Part shown: positions 1 through 14,144 of the stretch, piece by piece
Position numbering within the stretch: position 1 is the stretch's first letter
Layout: each line of letters opens with the position of its first letter
Source: Ceratobasidium sp. AG-K
Lineage: Eukaryota > Basidiomycota > Agaricomycetes > Cantharellales > Ceratobasidiaceae
Reading direction: 5' to 3'
Assembly (NCBI GenBank): GCA_037039685.1
Contig: JAWNGF010000003.1
Location: 1,798,001-1,862,000, forward strand
DNA length: 64,000 nucleotides
Notes under the pieces: generated by a model
What the model was told of the DNA's origin: nothing
What the model saw: the letters and a program-made list of their open reading frames with translations, nothing else
The model's database searches: none
Program-made: the position numbers and the translations under genes

Positions 1-3000
1 GACAACAGCCTCGTGGATTTCGACCTCCGTTCGATTTTGGACTGGAATTACTATATTGAGCGCCTCGGATCCGTCATCCAGAAGCTCATCACTATTCCCG
101 CTGCGATGCAAAAGGTCGCTAACCCTGTTCCGCGAATTCGCCACCCCGATTGGCTCCACAAGCGTGTTGCAGCTCTCGAGGACAAGTTCCAACAGCACAA
201 GATGACGGACTTCTTCAAGGCGGTTCCCAAAGCTGCTGAAACTCAGACCCAAGCAACTGACGTCGATATGGAAGACTTTGGTCAGCAAAAGACCACAGAT
301 GGACGTATGACTGCTGTGGTCAAAAAGCCCACCAAGGCTGTGGTCGTCGCGCCGCCCAGAGCGCCTTTACCCGACCCCTCCAAGAACTACTCGGCCTGGT
401 TGAAAGCCATGCGTCCTCGATGGGAAGAACGCCGCAGAGAAAGATTGGGGGTCGATATGGACGCCCCCGTGGCCTCAATCTTCCGAGGAGCTAGAATGAC
501 CTCGACTTACGTTTGGGAGATCGTCCAAATTCGCCCAAGGGGGTCTCCCGGAAAGTTCACCCTCTGGCTTTCGGTCGAAGACAAGCTTATTTCTGTTGCC
601 CTGCGCATTCCTCGCGAGTTCTACATCAACCTTAAGAATCCGGATGGGAAACAGCTCTTCGACGGCAGCTACGAAACTGAAAACCTCATTAGGACGTTGC
701 CCCGTAATCACCCATGCATGAATCTCTTCCGCGTTACCGTGCCAGAGGTCCAATTCCTGGAAATGGAGTCTCACTTTGCCCACTTGACTAATAACCCTAA
801 CGTCGACAGTGTTTACGAGATGCAAGTGAGTCGCCCATGCCCTGTTTCAGACCCTTGAGGTAATCTGAACTTAAATTTAGATCCCACACGTTATGCGCGC
901 AGTACTAAAGCTGGGGACTACGTGCACGACCACAAAAGACAACGACCTATCCATAAATCGTGCTCGGGACGTGGGCTTTGATCTTCAAGGACTAGAGCGC
1001 GCCGGTCCATCCATTACGAAGCAAACCTACCTCAGTGGGGGACAGGTCCTCAAAACCTTGTTCATCTACCATGCCATCAACCATGGACGCCATGTTCTCG
1101 CCCTTGTCACGCCCGACGGCAAGTTCCACGTACACCTCGTTAGCCCTGGGGGTGCCCGCGAACCCCTGCGCAAAATGCAGGAGCAATATACTACCCTCAA
1201 CGCAGCACGCAAAGCAGTCGGTGCAGCCTCGTTGTACGAGTATCCCGAGGAGATCGAGGCCCAGTTTACCCACCACAGGGACGAACAGAAACTCATGTCT
1301 GCGCTGTCTACAGTGCTTGGAACGCTTGCCGAAAAGTCCTACTCCATCGTCTTGTCCTCTGCGCGCGATCCCGAGTACTTTGACCTCCGGGTTAAGAATA
1401 TGCACAAGTTTCCCGTCATCCCTATGCTCACAGACCGTGCCGCTCATACGGTTATCGTACCCCTTCAGTGGCAGAACGAGATTGTGGAAAAGATGATGAC
1501 ACAATACCTCTTCTTCGGCTCTTGGCTACGTGCAGCTGTCGAACAATCCACCTACTTCGATGTTCCCATTGGTAACATTGGAGCCGACGCCCCCCTTTTC
1601 TTCGCCGATGTCGACTTTGCACGCAGGCTGTGGCAGAACGACACTTTGCTTTGGTGGTCCCCAGGCCTTCGCCCCGATCTTGGAGGCATGGAACACGACG
1701 CCAACGCCCCGAGTGAAGACTCTAGCTCAAGCGTGGATCTAGCCAATCCCGGGTGCTACACGAACGTTTGCCTTGCCATCAACATCCGAAACCTAGCTCT
1801 CAATTCAGTGTTGCAGTCTGCAATAGTGAACGAACTTGAAGGCACTGGTGGTACCACAGCATTTGATTCAACTTCGCACACACTCAACGACTACAAGTCT
1901 GGTGAAGCTCGAGCGTCCGTAACGCTAGGGGACTCAATACTTTCGCCTCAGACTTTCGGCGTCTTGAAGGCAATGGCCAAGACCTGGCTGCTCGACAAGA
2001 TTCGCAACCCCGGTGGACCCTCCGATCAAGCGGTGGATCACTTTTGGCGATGGATAAGTAGCCCATCTGCACAGATGTACGACCCCGGTATCCAACGCTT
2101 CGTCCAAGGCCTCATGAAGAAGATCTTTATTCAAATGTTGGCCGAATTCAAGCGACTTGGTTCACAGGTCGTCAAAGCTGATTTTGGACATATTATCCTC
2201 GTTACGTCGAAACCCCCCGGTACAGCAAGTGCATATGCGACCTACCTGTTGAACGCAGTAAACTCGCACGAACTTTTCACCCACCTCGAGCTGCAACCCG
2301 ATCGTTACTACGATTTCCTTCTCTTCATGGACAGTGCAAACTTGGGTGGAATCGTTTGCGAAGATCCCTACTCAACGTCAGAGAACTCCGGGCCGTGCGT
2401 GGCCATGTCATGGAACATCGAGTCCTTCTTCCCGCCTGCAGTGCGAGCCGCTTTCCACCAAGATCTTCGGCGCATTATTGTAGAGCTGTACGCCGAGCAT
2501 CAGAGCCATGCCGATGCGGAGCGCCTCCCGTTGCGTGTCTTGGACAATCTCACTCAGGACGGAACAGCTGCCCCTCAAGATGAAGTCCAACAGAAAACGA
2601 ACGAGGGAGTAACCAAATACATCGAAACCCGCCTTACCCGTCGCTTGCTTGGCAGAGTTTCCAAGATCCTTGCCTCCCAAAAGCGCGCATTCACTGAAGA
2701 AGAGACGCCCACAGATTGGCTGTATCCTCTACTTCCCGGGTCTCATCGGAACATGGCTACCCCTGTCATCGAATATGTGAAAGCCATGTGCACTTCGTTG
2801 TCCCTAATTCGCACCCACAGTAACGAAGTTGGGATTCTGCGGCGCAACCTGCTCGAGCTCGTCGGAGTTCGGGAGTTTGCAGCTGAAGCTAATTGGTCTG
2901 ACCCATCCGCACGCTGCCGCGTACCCCATGTCGTGTGCCGAGCATGCACTCATGTTCGAGATCTTGACCTTTGCCGAGATGCAGACTTGATGGAACGAAT

Positions 3001-3386
3001 CCCTTCTCGTACTCGGGCCGGCACGACCGAGACCAAATGGAACTGTTCCTCATGCAACTCAGCATATGATCGGCGGGCCATCGAGTCGACATTGATTGAC
3101 AATATCCGCTCACTTGTCGCGGCGCATCAAGCCCAGGATCTCAAATGCGTCAAATGCAAGCAGATCCGATTCGACGACATGTCCCCACACTGTAAGTGTG
3201 CCGGAGCCTGGCAACTTACTGTGGGACGCGCTGAAGCCCTACGACGGATTCGAGTGCTGGCTAACGTTGCGACTTTCCACGGTCTTCCATTCCTGAAGGT
3301 AAGAGCTCAATGACTAGTCGTAGTACCGTTGGCTGAACACCCCCGTGCAATAGGAATACGCTGAGTCTACCTTAGCGCGCTGGTAG
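1..3386 (+). CDS. POL2: DNA polymerase epsilon catalytic subunit, C-terminal part
   Basis: This is the leading-strand replicative polymerase, cut by the left window edge; only the C-terminal half is present. Exons read 1-825, 881-3298 and 3354-3386, with phase 0 at both junctions. The upstream exonuclease and polymerase domains lie outside. What remains is the catalytically inactive C-terminal B-family-like region and, near residues 670-770 of the visible part, paired cysteine clusters: VCRAC with NCSSC (CysA), and KCVKC with HCKC (CysB). In the family these bind the other epsilon subunits. A simple reading would stop at 3311, but splicing the 55-nt intron 3299-3353 replaces that tail with EYAESTLARW, which matches the expected family ending. 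The N-terminal visible stretch (DWNYYIERLGSVIQKLITIP) is typical of POL2. I am confident in the identity and in the last small exon. Confidence 0.97.
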
Positions 3387-4748
3387 TATTAACAACGCGA
3401 TTCCCATGATGAGCACACACGCATTTATGTATTATATCTTGCTTTCGCGTATAATTTATGTAGTTACAATGCTCTATACTCAGTCGTGAGTAGTAGTTGG
3501 TCTCCAAGATGGGTTGGATTTTTCTTATCCCTCATAGAAATGTACATGTCAGTCGTTCTACATCCTTACATATTCGCTACAACTCGCCCATGGCAATCGC
3601 ACTAGTCCTTGGTCACTAATGGACCATCCGTTAGCCCTTATCCAAACTCATACACCTTTCAACTGAAATTCAACCAGAGCAAACAGGTTCGCTCGTACAA
3701 ATGGCGTTACGATAGATAATGCATCCCCACTTTAGCTTCCTTCCATATCCGTATCTAGCTCCTGCCACTGATACCACTCATATACCCCTTATCTCGTGTG
3801 CCAAGCTGCGAGCAAGACCGAGATTCTACATCATGACATCACGACCCGCTCATCATTCACTCGGCGAGTGTGCGCTCATTATGGGGCCCGATTTCCTCGG
3901 AGCAGTCACTCTGTGCCTCTTGGCGATCCTCAAAGTCCAGATAAAGCCAAATAACGTACTGGCTAACATGTACAACGTGCATATTGGTACCCAAGATACT
4001 CTCGCCAACTAACCTCCTTCTTGAGATCGAGGTTACCGGCCTAACCCAGAAGCCCAGGAACTCGGTAGCTTCAACTTGAACTATATGAACACTAGGCTAC
4101 GTGGAATATATGCGCACATCTGAACGCCAATCAGAGGACACAATAAACTTTATAGGTGATACGTGGACCTGATTTCCCCATATGTACAAGCTAAAGTCTG
4201 TTGGCGCATCGAATTGTACGCATATGGATGCGCGTATCACGAAATTTAGACGGGGCTGACACGTACAACTTGGTGCGCGTGGTGGTCAACATTATCGCCA
4301 GGTCACAAGACATTTTGTGCATGTGGTTTAATGGACATATAACCCTAATAGATGGTCTACCCACGTCAACCTCGAACTCCAGAAGCAATGATCCGCACGT
4401 CAAGGCATTTACCCCGCTGCAGTGCTGACACTTGCTTCTCCGATCGGACAGCGCCACAAAAAGAGATAAGAGCACGCAATACATAGATTCCTAAGCCAAG
4501 TATACATGAGAAGCAAAGTCATAACTTAAGAAGAACTATCTGACGGTGTATCTGTATGTAAAGGATAAACCTTATAGTGTAATCCAAATAAAAAACAAAC
4601 ATGCGAGTGATGGTACAAACAAGACGTTTGAGAAAGCGGGGTAGCGTTGGAAAAGAGGGTGACAAGTATACAGTGGGGGGTGGGGTCCAAGGGAGTGAAA
4701 AGTACAGTACACGATAAGATAGGAAACGGACAATAAACAAACAGAGAA
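3387..4748. other. Intergenic, convergent 3' ends
   Basis: This gap lies between the 3' ends of POL2 and the F-box gene. It is AT-richer than the neighbouring coding DNA and carries only short open frames (for example 3719-4012) without recognisable protein character or splice support. I see no RNA gene or repeat in it. Confidence 0.6.
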
Positions 4749-6871
4749 TCAAGTAAACTGGAGGAGCATCACCCGGCCATGGATGGTCGACAACGCCAAC
4801 GTGCCCGTCGAATCTTCAAACGCCACACAGCTCACGAGCGACAGCTGGGACCGGATTTCGTCGGGAACCTTGACCTCCCGGGGTAGGTCGGACCCGTCTC
4901 GTCGGACAGATGCGAGCATCATGCGCAGGCTCGTGCTCTCATCGTGCGGCTCGATCCCGAGCTGACCTTCGTCGGGCGGCGCGCCATCGCCCTCGATCCA
5001 GATTGCGCGCCGACCGTGGGTGCCTAGTGCAGCGAGCTCGTGCCACGCGCAGAGCAGACGCGAGGGGAAGACGGTACGTTTATACCGGACACGGCATTCA
5101 CGGCGGTATCGTGGTGGTTGGCACGACGGTGTTTGAGAGCTACTCGTCGACGAAGAAGGTTGGTGAGGAGCGGGTGCAGGCGGAGGCGAGGAAGATGTGG
5201 CATTAGGATTGGGGGTGTGCTCTGGTCGGGACCTATCCACGTCAAGAGGCTCTGTTGCGTCCACCTGCATCTCGTCGTCCTCGGAAACCACACTCTCCCT
5301 CCCCACATCCACGTCATGCGTGCCGACCACGACCCCCCTAAATGCGTCGGAATTGCTCATCTCGGCGTCAATCATCATGCTCATGGCACTGATCACATGA
5401 GTCTGATTCCCAACGTCATGCTGCCGTTCGAGCCAGTCATCACCGTGCTCGAGCCACGCAGGCCCAGGACGCCGAAGAATGACGCTCATCTTTTGCACAT
5501 TGGGCGCGCCGGGTGTGCCTTGCTCGTTGGGTGGGAATGGATCCTCGTGAGGTGCGGGTGAGGTAATAACCAAGGGCGGGTTGTCAACGGAGCGAGCAAA
5601 TGCTTGGGCCCGGATAGGTACGACATCGTGTACATGAGAGTAAACACATCCTCCTGACTCACAGTAGAGGATAATGTGCTCTGCAGATCCAAGGGCGTAA
5701 AACCGGGTCGGCTTGGTACGGAAGCTGCATTGAATGAGTGCGACACGTGAATTGGCAAGGGCGGCGACAGCTGGGGCGGCTTCGGCAAACGTCTTGAGGA
5801 TAGGCGAAGGAAATAGCGTAATCCGGGGGGGAGGACGGGGGTTGAAAAACAGGACAAATATGACTTCAGCTCCAGATGCGGTGGTGGCAATTAATCCCGC
5901 ATGACCCGAAGCATGGGCGTACGCGGAGCAGACAAAGCAAGGGTTTGGGATCGGGGCGGACGCAAGTAGGGTCATGTTGTACATGTACTCGTCGGGGATG
6001 GGGGGTCTAGGATGTCGGCGCGAGTGGGGAGCGGGTAGGTCGATCCGGAGGACGTGTAGATATCGCGATAACGTCCTGCAGGGAACAGAGTGTGAGCATC
6101 ATATGATCCAAGACCCGAAACGAAATTAGAACTAACTGATCAGGGAGGAGATCAAACACCAACAGGGAAACGATAACAGCGTCCCCTTCCTCAACCACGT
6201 CGTATGCAAACTCGACGTACGCTCCACCCGTCTTCCAGTAAGCGATACATCGGGGTTCGACCGTCTCGTCGTCGATAATAGTGTCGAGCCCTGTCTGCAA
6301 ATGAACAGACCGAGTTCGGGTAGAGTATTCCATATCCCAGCACGCTACGGAGCTGTCAAGTTGGACTGTAAGAAGGAAGCGGCCACCAGGCAAGAAGGCA
6401 GAGTGGACGACAGTTTGGTCGGATAACAACGAATATGCCGAGCTCGGACGAAGATTAGAAGGAGCGCCAAGGTGCGAGTGCATATGGAGCACGGGAGAAG
6501 AACGCCCTAAGGCACGTTGGGCCATCATGCCTTTTTGGATCGCGGCCTTCATGTCGGACGTGGCGAGGGATGCTGGAGTAGGGTATGTGGTGTGTAACGG
6601 CAGTGGAAGGGGGCTCGTACGAGAGACGATACGAGCAATAGCGAGCCACGCGGGTCGGGAGGTCCCAAAAACATACAAGCTCTTGCAGACCTGGGATAAA
6701 CTGACCCGTGAGGTGTCGGACAATGTTGCAAAAACAACAAACACGTACCTGATGCAGACGAACGGCCGAATCCGAGTCGAGAGCCTCTAGTATCTTGAGC
6801 AGTATATCATTCGGAAGAGCCGCGAGTCCTCTAGTGTTTGGTGTGAAGCCGCTCGTAATGACTCTGCTCAT
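4749..6871 (-). CDS. F-box domain protein
   Basis: A predicted SCF ubiquitin-ligase substrate adaptor of unknown target. Exons are complement(4749-6075, 6137-6690, 6749-6871); phases are 0 and 2, and the whole frame is open (667 aa). The F-box is at residues 16-50: LAALPNDILLKILEALD, then VRLHQ, with VCKSLYVF contributed by exon 2, so the first intron sits inside the F-box. Residues 95-230 contain beta-propeller-like stretches (VVHSAFLPGGRFLLTVQLD, VACWD), which hints at WD-type blades in the substrate-binding half, but no clean repeat series is visible. A low-complexity acidic and Ser/Pro-rich insert lies around residues 420-510. The start was chosen as the ATG closest upstream of the F-box. 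The F-box call is firm; the rest of the protein is not recognised. Confidence 0.85.
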
Positions 6872-8220
6872 AACGATCTTGGATCAGCTTGAGCCCGACA
6901 ACAGTCCGAGTGCGGGGCTGGAGGGGAGTCGTGCAAAAGACTCGGGGTCGAGTTTTGTAAGTGGAGGTCGGAAGGAGATGAAGACGCAATCGGTGTAGAT
7001 AAAGCCATGCTTGTTCCGTTGCAAGGTAGATGGCGCAGCACATGGAAGGCAAAGAAGCGCTAAGACCACACGTTACCGATCGAAAGTGCCACATTACGGG
7101 TCCACTCCACACATCCCATGTGGTCCACAGCCTTCCTCCGTCTCTGGTGGTTATCCCTGTTCAAAACTAGAACCATCTTGTCTTCATTTCGATCATCCGA
7201 ATAGGATGCAGCCATTGATACGTACGGCCCAATCAACCAATCGACGCCGACTAGAGCTGCTCGCGTCGCATCCGTGGCCGACTGCATGCACTGCCAAGCC
7301 CAGCACCGGCGCCAAAACCCCACATGTCACCATTTGGAGCAGTCTCTCCATATGACCCCTGCCGCATCCATGCCGATCGAGGCACGCCATTGCTCCCCCG
7401 CATTGTCAGACACCCCCGAACAAGATATCGATATATCCGCTGCATTATCGGAAAGGAGGCACTTGACTCAACTCGTCCGAGTCAAGCCAATCAATGTGTG
7501 CATGTGCGCGACCGTATCGGACTCGTCCCGTCCGTGTGCTGGCAGATGGGACTGAGTTCGGTCCCAGTTGCGGTTATCCTGAATATTCTTCTTTTGGTAG
7601 CTTTGTATCCAAGATATACTACTTCCAGGTTATCTATTTTAACATCTTCTAATCATAGCTGCCGTGCGAACGAGCATTCGCGTACATCAATAATAGGCTA
7701 ATAAGTTCATATTTTATCCAAGATCGGAAATTCTTAAAATAGCTCGGCCAGGCCAGAGCGGATCGGGGAGATAAACTATAGTCGGTTTATCGTATATGCT
7801 CGTTGTTTACAACGCGTGTGCATCCTAAAAATATACAACTTGTCATAGTCTTGTACATGCACTCGTACATGGATAGCGTGGATAGTCATGCGGTAAAATC
7901 TGAAATTAACGGGGCGCTTGTTGTCATGATCCCGGGTGTAGCGAATTCCTATCGTTTAACTCTATAACAAGCCAAGCCTCATGTGAGTGGGGTCTTGTTG
8001 TAATTGGTTAGCGTGGTTCGTATTGTGTTTTGTGTCAGAACGCGAACAATATCACGGTGCCAGCAGGCATAACGATCGTTCCTGAATGTGTGCTTCCCTC
8101 ATGTCACACAATGTAGTTAGCAACTATCGGACAACTGAGCCCATTTTAACAATTTGAAGATGTTGAACTGTACAAAACACGAAGGAAACAAGAAGGCGAA
8201 ACAAGATAGAGACAAAAGAT
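6872..8220. other. Intergenic, no gene seen
   Basis: The part near 6872 is the presumed promoter of the F-box gene, and the part near 8220 is the 3' flank of UGP1. The stretch 7570-8200 is AT-rich. Overlapping short frames at 7011-7701 on both strands have no consistent splice or protein signal, so I regard them as chance ORFs. Confidence 0.55.
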
Positions 8221-10235
<2,015 letters not shown>

Positions 10236-10923
10236 ATAGCAAATGCGAGTGGTGGTCGTAGAGGAGCAGTCGTAAGAAACCGTTGGAGTATGAGGGCCAT
10301 TTCGCGCTCTCTTAAATGAGCTCCCGGATCGGATGCAAGCTCAGGGTCCTTGGGGTCCGCTCCCTCGCCCTAGCCCCGCGAATCAGCCAGAATCGCCATC
10401 GAGAGTCCAGATATGTCCCATCGACTCTGTTTTTCCTGTGCCCTTTTGGCCCAGTGGTGCCGCCAACCCTCGGATGGTTAAAAAACGCGACAAACCGGAT
10501 CGCTTCCATCGGCGCACGTTTACAACACGAGTTTACGGACAGCCTCATTGTACATCTTTGCGATCGTTCCCCCGAGGTTTCGCGTGGATGAGACGTCAAA
10601 TATTCACCCAAAGTCATTATTCTGCTCGTTTCTCCGAACATCGTTGTACGAAGCCAGGCGATTGCATGAAGATAGTCGGCCGTTAGTCACTACTTTGTCG
10701 GCCAAATATGTGATTTTCATCGCATGGCGGCACGTTTCGGTGATCGCCCAAGACTTTCAGGCCCCAATTTGTAGGTCACACTTGCAGATGTGGATACATC
10801 TAGCTCAATAACACGAATAAAGCGAATGTATTTATGGTATTATATAAAAGAACGAATGGTGATACCACAGCCAATGGGTATGAAAGAGCGGGTGTATGTT
10901 GGCACATCGCTATCAAGGCAGAC
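10236..10923. other. UGP1 promoter / fungalysin 3' flank
   Basis: This 688-bp gap upstream of UGP1 holds only short frames on both strands, none with exon-like boundaries. A TATA-like AT tract lies near 10835-10850, but it is closer to the fungalysin stop than to the UGP1 start, so its role is unclear. No repeat was seen. Confidence 0.5.
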
Positions 10924-13418
10924 TTAGCAACCCTCTGGAACGTCGTGGTGGTCCTCATAAGTGCCTGCGGCTGCGCCTTTGGAAGAGCAAAAATGTTGGT
11001 GTTCAAGTTCAAGGGCTAAAGTACGGGGAAATACCTTTGCCCAAGCCACGCTTCGCAAAAGCTTTCCAGATAGCGCACTTGTACTTCCCTTTATACCGGT
11101 TGGCTTCAGCTTGGACAATGGCTAAAAATAAATAAAATATTAGCTGAACAAATAGTAAGCGAAATCAGAGGGCGCATACCGTCGCGGGCGGAGATGAAAG
11201 TTGGGTTGCAAGGTTGAAGCGAAAAGCCATCCATAACTAGATGCCTGCACGCTTGGTCAGTAAGAGTTGTCGCCGAGCAGATTGAACGCATACAGCATGA
11301 TTGAGTTGCCAGTCTCTTCCTTCGGGTCGAACTTGGCAATGCCACTGGAGTAAACATTATTTCAGCCGAAACAATCAACAAAACGAAATTGCCCACTTGG
11401 ACTCAACCAGCGCAGCTAGCAGCTCATGCAACATGAGCGCCCAGACTTCACCGATATCGTGCACTGTCACACGGTTAACATAACTCGCAACAGTGGAGAA
11501 TAGAAGCTTCACCTTCACTCCTGGAAGCCAGAGAGGCCATAAGTGAGAGGATTGATATCCTTCTTCGTCGAGTAGGGATAACTGCGAATACCAGCGGGAC
11601 TGTTGGTCACATATGAACCCAAAGTGAAATCGGGAATCGGGTTAGCCTTGGCTTCGGTGATATCAGCCATTGCGTCGCTCCAGCCTTCACCCATCCCACC
11701 GGCCTCGGTAGTCTGCAGGCATGCGCCGGTGCCCCCACCAGTCAAGCGGTTCGAGATGCCATGGGTGTACTCATGAACAACAATGTCGTTCTCCAGCGCA
11801 CCGTCACGTTGAGGGGTGGTCAGCGTCCAAATGAACATGCGCATCTGGCCATGTTGTCCGTCTGGGGGCGTCGCAAAGTTTGCATTGTTGACGCCAGAAG
11901 AGTCTTGAACAGATATTTGAACGCGGTCTCCCTGTTCACCTCCTTGGCCGAAGTTGTGGTCCTGGAAATTGTATGCAGCCTCGGTGAAACCATACTTGTA
12001 CTACATACAACATTCAGTTTAAAATCTTGAAGCGACGTCAGGACATACCGTCAAGTCGTGCAAAGCGTTGGCAACGTAAAACGTATTGACTCGCGCGGCG
12101 TCGACGTTGGGATCCTGGATCGGCTCCTTTGTAGGATCGTAAGGGTAGGCGTAATTATTCTCTGGACTTGATTCCTTGGAAGTCACAGCAATCTTCGTAC
12201 CCAACGCCTTATCAACAACCTTCGTTCCAGTCGATACGCCGAGCGGGTTGGGGTCAACGCCCTTGTACGACACAACGTTGTTACCGGCCGTCGTTCCCTT
12301 CTCTGGCTTATCATCCCAATGCCAGCCGTTGGGAGACGCAGTGTAGTCCTGGGGTTCCTTGACCGGCCTATAATCCTGTGTGGGGTCCTGGGACTCGAGC
12401 GGCACGACGTGATACTGGTCCGAATAAAATTGAGTGTCCGATAAAGAGAAAAGGAATAACACTCACGCTATGGTCAGCAACAAAGTCGACCATGTTGGCG
12501 ATGCCTCCACTATGTGCATCAACATACACCTGCTTCCACATTCCCGTCGCAAAGTTCTGGATTTGAACCACATGCGCCAAGGCAACATCACCGTTATCCT
12601 TAACGACGTACTACAATGGGTGCGGGTCCGTTAATCACCCCGATGATAGCATATAGCCACAAGTAATCAAACAAACCTCGAGTTTGGCTGGCCAGTTGTT
12701 ATATTTGCCATCGAGCCGTTCCTCCGCGAGGGCAATACCTCGGTCCAGAGACAGCGTTGGCTCTTGAGAAGCGACATTGTCTGTTTTGTAACCAGTGCAT
12801 GTTAGTATAGCTTGAGATTGTCGCGGTTTGTGATACGCACTAAGTTTAACAAAGCTAGAGCCATACGACAAGACCTTGTCACCCCTGAGCGCGACGTTGG
12901 CGACGGCATTGGAGATGGGGATGCCGTTCTATTGCAATCGTGAGTTCTTTGCACTTTGAAGTAAAACACCGTTCACTTACAATAGTCTGGGTAAAATACT
13001 CGTACGAAACACCGTCCGAGGTATGCCCCGCGTGCCTTGTGAGGCCATCGGCTGCCACACCAAGCTTGCTCTGCAAGAAGCTCTTTGCTACTTCCTCCGG
13101 AGTGGATCGTTTGACCAATATATGATCCAGTCCATCGACCCCGTATGCCTGGGCAAGTTCATGAGCGGGCGTGGAGCAATGTATCAAGTTCGAATGGGCG
13201 TACCTCAAAAACGGACGGCGGATGATAGCTGTTGAGCTTCGCTCCGGTGAGCCCAACGGCACGCGAGCGGTGAGTAGAGTGGCGATGATGGGAATGCCTA
13301 TACAATCCGCGAGCGTCAGGGACGCACACATGATCCAGGAGACGACCCACCATGGTGCAGCAAGTGAGCCCGAAGCAATCATTAGCGCGACGGCGGAAAG
13401 GGAAGCGAAGGAGACCAT
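10924..13418 (-). CDS. Secreted fungalysin metalloprotease (peptidase M36)
   Basis: An extracellular zinc endopeptidase made as a preproprotein. Thirteen exons: complement(10924-10976, 11035-11121, 11180-11244, 11294-11344, 11397-11483, 11519-12000, 12049-12414, 12467-12610, 12677-12780, 12841-12928, 12981-13148, 13204-13297, 13351-13418), 618 aa. Residues 1-21 form a signal peptide (MVSFASLSAVALMIASGSLA). The FTP-type propeptide follows (residues about 50-200). The zinc site HEYTH is at about residue 420, and GGMGEGWSD, about 25 residues later, supplies the glutamate ligand. The family C-terminal block LQPCNPTFISARD is intact. The start ATG is the one giving a signal peptide that splices in phase to the prodomain. 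One junction needs a 35-nt intron (11484-11518), shorter than all its neighbours. In fungi such enzymes degrade external protein. Confidence 0.95.
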
Positions 13419-14144
13419 CGAGACGAGAAAACGAATGTGGTATTTGGGGTGAGAGAGAACGAGGACTGTCAAGCCTGGTAGATGTTATTTTATAGCCTCC
13501 TTTCCGCCTTTTTTTCGGATGGGGTTTGAAGTACATAGGCCAATTATGCTTCCATCGGTTCCGCTGTTGACAGCATCCGCCCAACTGTCACCGAGCCGAG
13601 GAGATAAATGACGTATCACTCGAAGGAAGAAAGTTGGACAGGGGACAGGAAGCAGTATTTGATGGCTCTAGCAACATTATCAGGGTTCTTCTGCCAAACA
13701 AAATACTAGGGATAGGAGCCAATTGAACAAGGTTATTCGGCACTCGATATAGCTCGCAGGAATGTCATAAAATCAGGTTGTATGCCGACTGCTATCCGAG
13801 CGGGAAGACTCGACTTCTTGATCGGGTCCACCAGCGAACTGAATACTCCTGTCATCGAACGCCGAACAAAGTGGAGGGGCTTTGCTTTGTGACCATCCTG
13901 GATGCACACACATACTTGAGAACCGAATCACTGGCGAGCACCGCTGGGATCTCAGCGAGACTGGCGCGCATTCCTCATAGGAATCGCAAATGATTCATTT
14001 GACCAGAGAGTTCGAGTCATTGCTGGTGGAAAAGGGACTCCACCTTAGTCACGGTCACGTGAGTATAATCGATTGTTTACTAGAGTCGCGTTCGTGACAA
14101 CCTTGCCACGGGCTGCGATATCCCACTGTGAAAATAGCTAGCGT
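13419..14144. other. Divergent promoter region, fungalysin / POLK
   Basis: The 726 bp between two divergently transcribed genes. It contains the palindrome TCACGTGA at 14055-14062. The frame at 13778-13993 has no protein character. Nothing else was recognised. Confidence 0.6.
14055..14062. promoter_or_regulatory. TCACGTGA palindrome upstream of POLK
   Basis: An E-box with flanking T and A (bHLH / Cbf1-type half-sites), 82 bp before the POLK start codon. Identical octamers lie at similar distances before RAD23 and ESA1. Binding is inferred from the sequence only. Confidence 0.5.

Noticed and set aside
3311..3313. Apparent POL2 stop at the end of the long exon
   Set aside because: A phase-0 intron 3299-3353 leads to a short last exon with the expected C-terminus, so the intronic stop is not used.
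7011..7701. Overlapping frames on both strands in the F-box/UGP1 gap
   Set aside because: Several frames of similar length on both strands without protein-like composition or splice sites; consistent with chance in moderately GC-rich DNA.
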